A DNA stretch of 64,000 nucleotides from Dermatophagoides farinae (taxonomy: Eukaryota; Arthropoda; Arachnida; Sarcoptiformes; Pyroglyphidae), in assembly GCF_024713945.1 (NCBI RefSeq), contig NC_134677.1, positions 4,219,001 through 4,283,000 on the forward strand, written 5' to 3'. The translations under genes were made by a program, and so were the position numbers. Positions within the stretch are counted from its first letter, which is position 1. Each line of letters begins with the position of its first letter. Positions 25,219 through 37,294 of this stretch are shown one piece after another. The notes beneath the pieces were generated by a model. That model ran no database searches. It worked only from the letters and a program-made list of their open reading frames with translations, and was not told the origin of the DNA.

Positions 25219-26504
25219 ATGTTTTTTTCGTTGAAATTTTTTTTTCTTGCAATTGTTCCAATATTGTTTTGCCGGTTGATAATGATGGTAGTTTCTGGGA
25301 AAAAAAATTGATTGTTTTTTTTTTATTTAACGTCGTGATGTGATGAAATGATTTTTTCCCTCTATATATTCGATCCAATATATTTCAAGTAATAGATTAA
25401 ATTTTTTCGTTTTTTTTCTCTCTCATTCAATTGCAATCACGCGTGATGAAATATTCGATTATTACATTACATTATTATCTATGGCGAACATAGATTCTAA
25501 TCACCTTCTACAAGTTTTTTTTTATTTATTTGTTTAGCTAGTTGAAACAACAAGATTGAAAATTGAATCTATGAAGATTTCTAGATCGATCGATACAAGA
25601 AAAATTTAGTTCCGGTATACAGAAAAAAAATTAACAACAACAACAAGTATTTGCACTGAATTAAATGATAATTACAATCATATTTGTTGTATGAAATTAA
25701 TTAACTTTGTTGTTGGCTGATAATTATTATGATTAGAATTAATTATGATGAAACACTATGGCAGTGATGTTGAACAAACAATGAATGATGACAGCAGTCA
25801 TTTCGAATATGATGAAAAGAAAAAATTGATTGTCTATTTTGATTTAGGTAAAAAATATTGGTCATCATTATTGTTGATTTGATTCAATTGATGATAATAT
25901 TGTTGATTTTCTATGTTTATATGGTTATCACCACCATAAAGAGTTTATTTTAACCTGCAGTTTAGTTGTGTTTCTTTGTCAATAATAATGAATTCGAATG
26001 AATTCCATTTATACCGTTTTATATTCGAATGTTTGTTCGTTTATCGGTTCGATACGGTTATCTCACTGGATGGATTCATTCGTCCTGTTTTTCATGATGA
26101 TTAACTTGATTTAGATTTAATTTTTTTCTTTTTTTTTATATAAATCAAACTCGGTCATGATAATGATGGACTGAGCTGAGATGAAATTTTTTCGATGTCA
26201 TGTATTTTATTTGAGCGAAAGTTATTTTTAAGTCTAACCTATGGCCATCATCATTGTTGAACAACTAAACAACAATGATGATCTTTGTGCCATTCTTGTT
26301 GTTGTTGTTGATTTGATTTTAATTACACATACACACAAACACACACAACACAGTTGAAGTCTAAGTCGAATCTGATCTTTTTCTACATTGTTGTTGAATA
26401 ATTTTCTGTCAAAAGTCAGCAAGATATAAGAAAAAAAAAGAGAAAATTGGATTCAGTTCAAATTTTATTTGAAAGGCTTTTTCATTCGATTTTCATTTCT
26501 ATTG

Positions 26505-26506
<2 letters not shown>

Positions 26507-26557
<51 letters not shown>
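26507..26557. repeat. (CAT)n microsatellite, about 17 units
   Basis: Uninterrupted CAT/ATC triplets, the longest perfect non-coding example in the window of the triplet that also builds poly-Ser, poly-His and poly-Asp tracts in the genes. Confidence 0.9.
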
Positions 26558-26912
26558 GGAATCCGAAAAAATAGCATAGATACAAAACTGATGAATAATG
26601 AATGAGTGAAAGTCGCTATATGAAGAAATATACTTAAATTTAGATCATTGAAAACATCACAGAATATACTATGGTAGAGTATGATTGTTCTTTTGGTTTT
26701 TTTCATCTATCGAATTAGATTTTTCATGAATCAACAAGTGTCCTTTTGTTTTGGCAATCATAATATTGTCATTTTATTTATGTTCATCATTTTAACCTGA
26801 AAACTTAATCAATTGGTTCATCATTACCGAATAAAGTAATGACATAATTTTGTTCGTAATTATCACTTTGTTTATCGAATAAAATAATTGAAAATAAGAG
26901 TATCGTATTTAC

Positions 26913-27001
26913 TTGCTAAAAAGTGGTGGAATTTTCGAATCAAATTGATTCAAGATTTGACAGAAGAACGCATACAAAAGTATCAGAAAAATTGTTTGCA
27001 T
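26913..27001 (-). CDS. Possible first coding exon of a small secreted or membrane protein, divergent from the POM121-like gene
   Basis: The minus-strand frame starts at ATG 27001 and reads MQTIFLILLYAFFCQILNQF, a typical signal-peptide or signal-anchor core. It continues DSKIPPLFS up to a plausible donor, GTAAATA, at 26912. The same frame is open upstream of the ATG to about 27166, an unusually long open run for such AT-rich DNA. I could not find a convincing second exon: the nearest good acceptor (TTTTCAG near 26800) gives a stop almost at once. It sits back-to-back with the POM121-like gene, separated by a GC-richer island. It may be chance. Confidence 0.2.
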
Positions 27002-27218
27002 CGTATGAATTTGTTGACATAAAAAAAGCGCGCGCGTCTTTTTTGACCTAGGCGACCATTTCAACTTAACAGGCTTCAAAGCATGTTTTTCTTTTCGCGT
27101 CAAAAAAATGAATAGCTTGATGAAGCTTCGCGAAAAATCCTGGTAATTTTTGAGCCAATTTTCTGAAAATTCCTATAAATCCATTCATAAAAATTAAAAT
27201 ATTTTGATTGTCGCAAAA
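27002..27218. promoter_or_regulatory. Candidate (possibly bidirectional) promoter of the POM121-like gene
   Basis: The segment stands out in an AT-rich background by its CpG-bearing stretches: GCGCGCGCGTC at about 27030, CCTAGGCGACC at about 27047, CTTTTCGCGTC near 27090 and CTTCGCG near 27127. It lies directly upstream of the ATG at 27219, with no splice acceptor between. A divergent ATG begins at its other edge (27001). Promoter function is inferred from position and composition only. Confidence 0.4.
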
Positions 27219-30200
27219 ATGTTTGTTTTCATTGCATTTGCCTTGTGTATATTTATTATTGTTACAATTGTATCATATTATTATCAACATTATTATTCAC
27301 AAAAAAATCGTTGCCGAACAAGATGCTTCAAGACGACCATCGTCCGTCAATCAAATCAAAACAGTATGAATTCATCACCATTTAATGGTAATGACAATAA
27401 AATTATAAAATGCCCTTTTTAAAAATTATTAAATATTCTTTCAGATTCACTAGTTTCTTCACCTTGCAATGCTAGTTTTTCAGGAATTGGCATTTCAGCA
27501 CAAGTTGATGATAATCTCATTCGTAATCGTTTTCGATTCAGAAATTCACAATTGAATTATATTTCTCCGAATTCAATTTATGGATATGTGCCACACAAAA
27601 GTGGTAACAGTATCAAAAATGAAAAACCTAAAGCCACCAGACAGTTTACGGTGAAACTATCACCATTCCCAACTGGAGCTATATCACCAAACACTTTTAC
27701 TAACCGATTGCCTATTGTAAAATCTGAACACAATGACGATTCGATGAAATCTGGTCATAATGCGGGAGAATCAATGAATGAGCATTTAGATATTGTTTCG
27801 AATACAAATGAAACATCGCCCATACGGGTTACAAATTGGGGTACTTCTAACAACAAAAAACGACCGATGATTTTCGTGGATGATCATGAAAATATGTTGA
27901 GTAAGAAATCTCGAAATCGTGAAGATGATTCTGATATAGAAGTGGATGAAGATGATAATATAGAACCCGATTCTCGAGTTTCACCAACACAATCATCAAT
28001 AACGAGCACGAATAAAAATGATAAAACATTAAAACGAAGTACAAATGTTTTGGATAATGAAAATCAATTTATAATACCTAAGAAACGTGTTCGTAACAAT
28101 GAAATATTAAGTTCATACAGTTCAACTAATTCTAACTTACAAAATCAATTGGCTGTCAACAAACGAAAATTTTCACCTGAAACACAATTTTCATCATTAT
28201 CAAATAATAATGTTATGCGTAAAGCGAAAAAACTAAGTCATATTGAAGAATTGGAATTAATGACATCACAAGTGAAACCGTCTTCAATTAGTGTATTTTC
28301 TGCCGTGGCCGATTCTGCAAATGAAATCAGTGACAAGAAAAATACAGATTCTAAAAAGATCATCATTCTGGATGATGATGACGGGGAAGAAAGTAACAGT
28401 GATGACATATTGACTACTGAAATTGAAATTGAAAGTGATGACACTAAAGAACCAGATCCTGTAATTGAATTGAATTCAGAAGATGATGATGCTGTTGAAT
28501 CATCGGCTGTAACCGAAACGGTAAAAAATTTTGTTCCAAACAATGATGAACGTTTATATCCGATACCAACTTATGTATTCTCAATCAAAGATCATGAACA
28601 TGATAAGAAAAAGAATAAAAACCGCTTAAATCGTTTTATGGCAGCATTACAACAAGCAAATCAAGAATTGGATGATAATTCTGATCAAACATCAAATACA
28701 TCAAAGCAATTATTAACATCAACATCTTCTGCATTTCAACCAATTGAACCATTAACTAATTCAACGATAACAACTACTATTGAAGCATTGAAAAGCTCAG
28801 TTGAACCGGAAAAAACATCTAACGATTTATCTGCGATTGCAGGTAATGAACTTTTGCGAAATGTTCCAATTATTCCAAATAATTTACTTAAGTTCAGTTT
28901 AACCACAGCAACTAAACCATCAATTCCGTCATTTTCAACAGCGGTAACAACAACCACTTCGGCTACAGATATTAAATCTTTAAAAAATGATGCGAATGTT
29001 TCATTTTCAATAATTTTACCGGCGGTTACCAAGCCAAATGATACCAAATCATCATCAGGATTTAAATTTGGCGTAACCGATTCTGATTCAGGTAGCACGA
29101 ATAAATCATCGATTGCAACGGACTCATCGTCAGAAGTTAAAGCCAAAACAAATGAAAGTAATGCAACTAATTTCTCATTTGGCAGTTCAACATTTCAATC
29201 GAATTTATCGAATGTATCAGCTACGACAACTGCCCCAGTATCATCTAGCCAATTCAATGTAACAAATTCAACAAATACGACAACTTTTGCTTTGCCTTCA
29301 ACTACTCTATCTGATAATTTGACTAGTTCAACATTTACATTCAAATCATCTCCGATTAATACGCCAACCAGTACATCAAATGTTGCTGTAAATATACCAA
29401 GTAAACCGCTGACATTTACAGCTGAAACTTCAAATCCCGGCACTCTTAGCCAAACGAATGTCAATTCATCGATATTTGGTTCAATGCAATCATCGAATCA
29501 GTCCAAAAGTACAATCAGTCCCTCATCTAATGATAACGAAAATAAACCATCACCGGTTATCATAAGTAATACTGATAATAATATGACCATTCGCAATGTT
29601 AACAATTCATCTTCGATATTTAATTTTGGTGGAAAAACAGGCCAGAATTCAATGGTCTCATCATTTATGCCATCATCGACTACAAATGTGGTTCCACCGT
29701 CTTTGTCGTTTTCGAATTCAACATTTCAATTTTCGACATTAAATCAATCATCTCATAATGCACAACGGCCTGCCATAACGACAAATCCTATGTTAGTTTC
29801 AATACCATCCACATCATCGACAATGTCTAGTGTGAATACAATGTTCAATTATGGAACATCATCAACACCGATTGGTAAATTTAATTTTGGCATAAATAAT
29901 AATAATCAACAACAACAACAACAACAGCAGATGAATACATCGGCATTTTCATTTAATACACCCACATCGAATAAATCGATTCAGCCACCATCATCGACAA
30001 CAGCAGGATTCAATTTTGCAAGCCCTTCAGTGTCGAAAATCTTCTCATTTACATCGCAAACAGCCAATAATAATAACGAAAACAATAATAATGCTAGGAA
30101 TAATACATTGTTTCAAAATTCATTGGCCAAAAGTTCATCGAACATGTTTGCTATCGGATCATCATCGATGTTAAAACCAACACCATCAAGTGGAAATAAT

Positions 30201-30326
30201 ACGGGATTCGATTTTACATCAACCAACATTAATCCGAGCAGTAATAATGGTTTTAATTTCAATGTTTCAAATACATCAACATCATCGCAGCCGAACAAAT
30301 TTACATTTTCTGCAAATCTATCATAA
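27219..30326 (+). CDS. POM121-like FG nucleoporin with an N-terminal membrane anchor
   Basis: Two exons (27219-27387 and 27445-30326), joined across a 57 bp GTAATG...TTTCAG intron in phase 1, encode 1,016 residues. Residues 2-20 form one membrane segment (FVFIAFALCIFIIVTIVSYY), followed by a Cys/Arg-rich stretch. The middle carries basic NLS-like clusters (NNKKRPMIF, PKKRVRN) and a hydrophobic-acidic motif near residue 362 (KIIILDDDDGEE) resembling a SUMO-interacting motif. Around residue 427, YPIPTYVFSIKD precedes a basic helix. From about residue 595 the protein is Ser/Thr/Asn-rich with phenylalanine repeats (FKFG, FSFG, IFG, FNFGG, FNYG, KFNFG) and degenerate FNFN, FTFS and FDFT units. One N-terminal anchor, an NLS-rich middle and a C-terminal FG domain is the layout of POM121, the pore-membrane nucleoporin. 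Nup153 is less likely because no zinc fingers are present. The assignment rests on architecture rather than clear alignment. Confidence 0.7.
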
Positions 30327-30437
30327 GTACAAACACAATCTTCATCATAATCTGGAGTACCAACAACAGTATCATCAACGTTCCCGTTTGGTGGTGTGAA
30401 TAATTCATCTTTGATTTTTCAATTTAGATCCAAATAA
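30327..30437 (+). other. Coding-like in-frame extension after the POM121-like stop codon
   Basis: Directly after TAA 30324-30326 the same frame reads VQTQSSS, a second TAA at 30345-30347, then SGVPTTVSSTFPFGGVNN and a basic end (FQFRSK) before TAA at 30435. The composition and the FPFG motif match the upstream FG domain. It is either a lost C-terminus or a readthrough product. Confidence 0.45.
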
Positions 30438-30740
30438 CTGAGCAGCAATTTATGACAAAGAAGTACTGCAATACTCATTATATTCAAATGAATGTTTTAT
30501 ACGAAATATATCAATGAAATATAATATATTCGATCCCATTGTCATCAAACGAAGACAATATAGTATGGCTTATAGAAAAAATCACTTCAACTTTTTAAGT
30601 TAACCACAAATATTTTTTTTTCATTTAATTTTATTATCGTATCAGATATACAATAGGAATTTTTTGTGTGTTTGTAAATGATCAAATGATGAATGTGTTA
30701 TTTTAATCCGCTAATAATTAATTTGAAATCATATAATAAT

Positions 30741-30746
30741 AATAAA
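30741..30746 (+). terminator. Candidate polyadenylation signal of the POM121-like gene
   Basis: AATAAA about 415 bases after the stop codon; another, GGAATAAAAATG, follows near 30804. The choice between them is uncertain. Confidence 0.3.
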
Positions 30747-31411
30747 TTTACTAAAAAACAAAAGAAAAAGATTTGTAATATTGCAAATGGGAGTGTATTC
30801 GAGGAATAAAAATGTAAGGTAATACTTGTAGAGATGGGTGTGTCGGTGTTCCAGAAGATTCCAGTTGTTGTATAATGGAATAGGATTTTTACATAAAATG
30901 AATGAGAGGAGAGAGAGAGAGATAGAGATCCAAATAAGCGAGAAAGTGAGAATTACATAAATTCGAAATTATTAATAAATGATGATGATCCTATACAAAT
31001 TCGTTCCATTTATGTTTGGGCAAAAGAGGCAGGTGACAAATAATGTTCATATATCAAATATCAATGGATAGATAGTGTAATTGTATTTCATGTTTATAAT
31101 TTAATGATGATTGATAAGAGGAGCCCTGACGTTGATGAATGATTGAATGAATTTTGGTATTTGAGATTGCCTGTAATGTCTAAAGACATTTGAATAATTA
31201 TCAAATAATGGGGAATAAATATTTTCCAGTGATGAATTTATCACTGTAAATGTTCTATATATGAATTTTATGCGGATGATGATGATGATTATGAGCATCG
31301 AGAATATGATGAATACATCAATAAATTAAAAACATGTTGTAGAGAAAATTACGTCCAATATTTTCAAACCAGAAGAATTTTCAATTATTTATGAATTGAT
31401 TGATAAAGGAA

Positions 31412-31417
31412 TTTATT
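31412..31417 (-). terminator. Candidate polyadenylation signal of spalt
   Basis: TTTATT on the plus strand is AATAAA on the coding strand, about 180 bases downstream of the spalt stop. The POM121-like and spalt genes converge here with roughly 1.3 kb between stop codons. Confidence 0.4.
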
Positions 31418-31594
31418 GACAGTCTCTATGTTTGGTTGAATTTAATCAGATTTTTGTGTCACTTTGAAGAAATTGAAATGTATAAACAATAATACAATGA
31501 TGAGACCATTGACTTATTCATTAGAAATAGGCCTATTAAGAAAATGAAGTAGAGTGGCCCTCTGATTAATTCTATTTACTCGCCATAGTTGATA

Positions 31595-34500
31595 TCACGA
31601 AGCAACATCAGCAGTGGTTTTAATTGTAGCCGACATTGAATTGGCAGCAACTGCAGCAGCATGTAAATGCGCTTTGATATGTTCCTCAAATTCCGTTGGT
31701 GAATGACATACCTGGCTACATAAAGTACATTTCAATGGTTTATTTGACCAATCATCAATTGCCTGATCGGAACGAAATGAATGGTTTTCCATTTCCTCTT
31801 CATCATCAGCTTTTTCGTTTTCATTATCAACTCGTTGATTAAATGCGGAATTATTAATTCGACTAGTATTATCATTATTGAGATCGATTTCCGGTTCGCA
31901 GACCAGTTCTTTAGATTCATTGCCATAGCTTTTGTTTTCATTATTACCTTCATCATTTTTTCCACTGTGATTTAAAAGTATTTTATCAGAGTTTTCAGCC
32001 AATTCTACAGGAATCTGTGTCGATGGAGACCGTTGCTGTTGTTGTTGTTGCTGTTGATGTTGACTTGACATCATTTTCATCAACATCATTTGCTGTAATG
32101 CCAATTGACTTGCTTCGGGATTAGCTGCGGCTATATTAAAACATTAAGATTAAATTTGATTCGTAATAATGAAAAAACTTACAGTTAAGAAAATGAGGAT
32201 TTAAAAATCTAAGGAAGAGATCGGGATCGTGATTCTGGTGATTACTCGAGGTGGTCATTTCAGTTGGAGAAATAGCCATCGTTAGTGATGGAGGTGTTGC
32301 TGTTGATGCAGCTGTTGATACTGGTGGTAGAGATGATGGAATTTCAGTCGATTTTTTTCGTTGATAATGTTCGGCCATTGATGAAGAATTATTTTGGACA
32401 ATATTTTCACATAATTTTAAATTCGGTAGATCGATCGACATTCGTCGACCACGTCTTGATGGATTACTATGAGTATAGATATGTGTACCCATATGAACCT
32501 AAAGAATTGGATTTGTATGAATAATCGATGACCATTATGAAGATTTTCAAAATAAAATAAAAATTACCTTTAGATTTCCTTTAGTCGTAAATGCTCGTCC
32601 ACAAACTTGGCATTTGAAAGGTTTGTCACCGGTATGTGTCCTCATATGAATCTATTTACAAATATAATATTTAGATTTTCAATAAAAAAAAATAAATGTC
32701 TTGAAATTACCTGTAAAGCCGAACCACTAGAAAATGGTTTATTACAAATGTTACACATGTGTTTATTCGATGATGATGATGATGAACGAGGTGTTGTGTT
32801 ATTACTCGATTCGGTGGCAGGTGATTCAGTATTACGAAATTTATCTGAATCCATTGAATTACCATTAGGCGTATGTGGACTTGCCACACGGCTACTGCTA
32901 TTTGAATTATTTGAAGATGTAGACACATTGTTTTGATGATGTTGAATATTCATTTGTTTGCCAATTATTTTGGTTATGCTATTACTGGTAAGAAAATTTC
33001 CTAATGTTGTATTATCGGATGGTGATATTGTTGAATATAATTCTTGAGGTAAATCACGGATTTTATGTGTTAACATATGTTGTTTCATATTTCCTTTCGT
33101 AGAGAATCCACGATCACAAACTTCACATTTGAATGGCCTTTTTCAAACAAACATATTGAAATTTTTTTTTATTGAAATTTATTTGAAGGTAGAGTGAAAA
33201 TCTAACCTACCTTTCTTTTGTATGAGAACGATAATGAATTTCCAATGCGCTGAAACAAGCAAACGTTTTCAAACAAATTCGACAAGTAGTGTTTGGCCTT
33301 CCTGTAGGATGATAAGGCAAACCAGCGAACGGTGTCGTTGGATATGGGTTGGTTGTGTCATCGTTCGTTTTAGATGATTGCTCATCATTGATATCAGTCG
33401 TGGGAGTTGAATCGTGTGTAATCTTATGTCCATTTTTGCTCGAATGATATCGGTGTGATTGTGGGCTTATTTCTGCAGTTGATTTTATAACATGATGTTC
33501 CAAAGCACTCAACGTATTCTCCTCATTTTTCTTTTCTTTGTCATCAATTTTTTTCTTTTTTATTGGTGATACAAGTGGTTCCTCTTCAATTTCAGTAGTG
33601 TCACTGATAGATCGAACATCATCTACGGTTGTCGAGACTTTGTTTGGTCTATCGTCATCAGTATCGGTTTTTCTTTTGTCTTTTGATGTATCTGAATCAG
33701 TAGTAGCCAAATCATCATCTTTTTCTGCCAGATCGACATTGGAACATTCATTTGATGAAATTCGCGGAAAATTAGCAGCATTAAAAAGATGAAGCGGTAA
33801 GGAATTAGAATTTTGATTTAAATGTTTAGCTGCCATCTCCGAAAGAAAATTAGGGGAAAATAAACCAGGTGCGGCTCCTGGTGGTAGTGATGGAAATGGA
33901 CCATTGAAACCAACAGGTAAAAATGAACGAGGAAAATTCATATGGCTATTTTTTAATTCATTCAACATTTCAGGCGTAATGTCTGGAGCATTTGATCCGT
34001 TCGGGTCGATAGAATGCAAGCGAATATGTTGCTGTAAAACCTAAGAAATTCATAAATTGATTTTAGATTGATAGAAAAAATCCAAAGTGTAAATACGAAC
34101 CAGGGCATTGGTGAATTGTTTATGACAAATAGGACATTGATGAAGCATACGCAATGGAGGTTTAACTCGATGTACACCCATATGTGTTTTAAGATTTCCT
34201 TTGGTAGTGAATGCTCTTCCACAAATCTTACATTTGAATGGTCTTTCACCTGTATGTGTACGATAATGCATTTGTAATGCACTTTTACAGCTCAACACAC
34301 GTTGACAAATAATACATTGATTGGGATCTTGTAGTTTATGTTCGATATTATCAACCAATTGTTGTAATTTAACCGTTTCCGATGCTTTCTGCACTTCCAT
34401 CAATGTTTCCCATGTGCTATCAGTACTACCTGGTTTAGGTAATAGATTTTGATATAAAATCGGATCTTTAGAAGCTTCTTCTACTAGATCAGATTCGCTC

Positions 34501-37294
34501 ATACTGTCAGACATTCGTGGAAATTGCGCGACGGATGAATTATTTGCAGCCAATGAAGCAGGTAAAGAGACCGAATTGGAAAATCCATTTGCATCCATGT
34601 TCAATGGTAATCCCATTAATCCTTGCAATGAAGTTTTCGATGATATTAAACCTATGGTCATGATGAATGAATGAATGAATTCAAAAAATAAATTTATAAA
34701 CTTACCATATGGAATGCCAAATTCATCTTCATACAATTCATCATCATCATCATCATTCAGATCATCCATATCATCGATTTCATTCACATCATGATGATCA
34801 TCAATTTCACCTCTACTATTTTCATCTTCTATTTTCATTGATTCATTAATTGGTTCATTATTATCTTGATTATTATTTTCACTATTATCATTTTCATGAT
34901 GATCTTTGCTTTTTTTCTTTTTATTTTTATCATTTTCAGATGATGGTTCACGTCGTTGGCTGTCGCCATCATCTGTATCCAGATCTGTATCCGAACTATC
35001 AAATGTTGTTTGATCTGATTTACATTTTTGATTCTTTTTATTTTGTTTTGATTGTTCTTCCTGTTTTTCATCATCCGAATGATGACTACTAATATCGGAA
35101 TGGTCACTTTTGATGGAATCTTTAATATCATTATCATCGTCATTATTGTCGTCATCAGCATCATCATCGTCAATATTATTACCATCATCATCAACAACAT
35201 CATCATCATCATCGTCATCATCATCATCATCATCATCGTCAATATTATTACCATCATCATCATCATTATCATTCACACGGGATTCATTGCCATTTTTATA
35301 GAAATTCGCAAAGTCAAATAGACTTTTTGGTTTTGATTTAGCTTTATCACTATTATTTGAGGATTTATTAATAATGGCATCATCATTTGCATATGGAATC
35401 AATGTAGAGCTGAATATCGCTGGAATGTGTAAAGTATTTGATTGTGAATATGAGGATGATGATGTGGGAGGTGGTGGCGGTGGTGGTGGTGGTGATTGGG
35501 AATTTGATGGTGGTTCTAATGGTGGATGAAATTTATCCAAATGTTCAGGTACCGGATGAGGATTCATCTTTACATGTGGATATTTAGCTTTATGACGTTG
35601 AAAATGAACTTTTAAATTTCCTTTGGTCGTAAAGCGATTGCCACAAACATTACACTTAAATGGACGTTCACCAGTATGTGATCGAATATGTATTTGTAAT
35701 GCTGAATCACTACCGAAAACTTTTCCACAAAATTTACATCGATGTCTATTGGCCGGATCTTCTTTACCATCTTTGCCTTTACGAAAATTAAGTAGTTCAT
35801 TATTATCTGTGGTTGAAAGACCATTTAGAAGAAATGAACCGCCAGACATTGTATTCTGTAATGCTTGTTCGGTATGTTTTTGCAACAATTCCAATGTATT
35901 TGGCTCGTTAAATGATGCTGGTTCAGATGAATCAACTTTAGGTGGGCTCATCATTGGAGGTAATGGTGCATCCGGATTCGTATCCTTTAGATCAAGTAAC
36001 GATGAAATGAGTTTACGGGTTGGATTTGAATTCGTAATCGATTCACTTTCACGATCACTTTTGGGTGATGATGAAGATGATGGCTGACATTGTCGATGTG
36101 TACTATTATCGAGATCACTTTTTTCATCATAATCTTGATCTAATGTTGGTACTTTAGTTTTAGGCTCTATCGTCGTTGATGATGATTCGATATGAGTATC
36201 TTTTTTTATTAAATTTTGATTTGATGATGATGATGTACGAGATATGTGTTTCGAATTATGATGATAATTATGAACCGGTGATTTTTTCTTTTGAATATCA
36301 TTATCATTTAATTGATCTGATGAGACTGACCGATTATTATTCATAGTTAATGATGATGATGATGATGGTGGTGGTGGTAATGTTGATTGTGATTGTGAGG
36401 ACTGATGTTGTGCTGCAGCCGCAGCAGCAATCAATGGAAATGGTGGAATCGGTGATGACGTGCTTGGATGTTGTTGTTGTTGAAGTTGATGCATTTGTTG
36501 TAACATATGAAATAACATCATCTGTTGTGTAAACAAAGCTGCTTGTTGTTGTTGCTGTTCCCTGGTCGATGATGAATCATTCCGTTCTGATTGTGATGAT
36601 GGAATTGGTCCACCGGTAAATAACGGTGTTAATGATTCTAAAAAAGCATTCATATCAGGCATTGAAGTAGCAAAGGATGATGGTGCCGTTGTTGTCGTTG
36701 ATGGAATCGGTGATGTCATCATCAATTCATTAGCGATTGGCCAATGTCCTGATAATACGTTCAATGGGCTTGTGGCTCGTTGTTGATTAACTGTGGATGA
36801 GTTTTCCATGGCGACAGCAGCAGCAGCCGCAGCTGCCAAACTTTCGATTGCCATTATTTTATTTAGATTCTGTTGCTGCTCATCCGATAATGATTGATGC
36901 TGATGTTGAAGTAAGGGATGTGTATGATGAGGAAGTAATTGTGGATGCGGATGTGAATGATGACGAGGATGATGTTGAAAGAGTGATGTTGTATCCGAAT
37001 CATGTAAACCAGTGTCATTTAATAGTAATTTATCATCACCGGTATTGTTATTATTATTATTGTTGCTGCTGATGTTGTTACGTGAAACCGACGACGACGA
37101 TGATGATCCATGATGATCAATAATTGTTCTTGCCGTCGTTGTCGTTGTTGTTGAAGGTAATTTTTTCTTACTTTTGCATGATTTTTTATGACTAATCAAT
37201 GCTGCCAATGTAGCATATGAACCACCGCATTTATCGCATAAATTCTTTCCGGTCGGTGCTATATGAGATTTCATTGTCGTTGACAATAGAGGAA
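31595..37294 (-). CDS. sal: Spalt/SALL zinc-finger transcriptional repressor (seven coding exons)
   Basis: Exons on the minus strand are 37294-34706, 34651-34101, 34040-33211, 33137-32711, 32651-32568, 32498-32183 and 32130-31595. All have GT-AG introns of 52-73 bp and matching phases. Fingers in order: an N-terminal C2HC finger ([20 protein letters not shown]); a first pair near 35.7 kb ([30 protein letters not shown]); a second pair plus single finger at 34.3-34.0 kb ([19 protein letters not shown], then [17 protein letters not shown]); a third pair near 33.2 kb ([20 protein letters not shown]); a fourth pair at 32.8-32.5 kb followed by the SALL hallmark [11 protein letters not shown]; and a last C2H2 finger ([17 protein letters not shown]). 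Paired fingers with TTKGNLK are diagnostic of spalt. The family are nuclear repressors acting in appendage, tracheal and neural development, partly through NuRD. Linkers are greatly expanded with poly-Ser, poly-Gln and poly-Asp. Confidence 0.94.
34652..34705 (-). other. 54 bp phase-symmetric spalt intron without an in-frame stop
   Basis: GTAAGT donor at 34705 and ATAG acceptor at 34653-34652. Removing it restores GIPYGLISSKT, near the conserved GIPYA-type segment of SALL proteins. Because its length is a multiple of three and it has no stop, retention would insert 18 mostly hydrophobic residues rather than break the frame. Confidence 0.75.

Larger units (their letters stand above)
25094..26912. 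other. NOL10 to POM121-like intergenic region
   Basis: AT-rich spacer with (ATC)n arrays and poly-T. A short ATG-started frame of about 47 codons at 25745-25888 (plus strand) contains a possible donor (GTAAAA) but has no recognisable partner exon. Nothing else here is supportable. Confidence 0.5.
30438..31594. other. Convergent 3' region between the POM121-like gene and spalt
   Basis: AT-rich 3' untranslated-type sequence, with a GA-rich run (GAGAGGAGAGAGAGAGAGAT) near 30905 and the candidate poly(A) signals of both genes. Confidence 0.5.

Noticed and set aside
35052-35321. Plus-strand frames rich in Ile/Ser across spalt
   Set aside because: They are antisense readings of the poly-Asp coding repeat of spalt.
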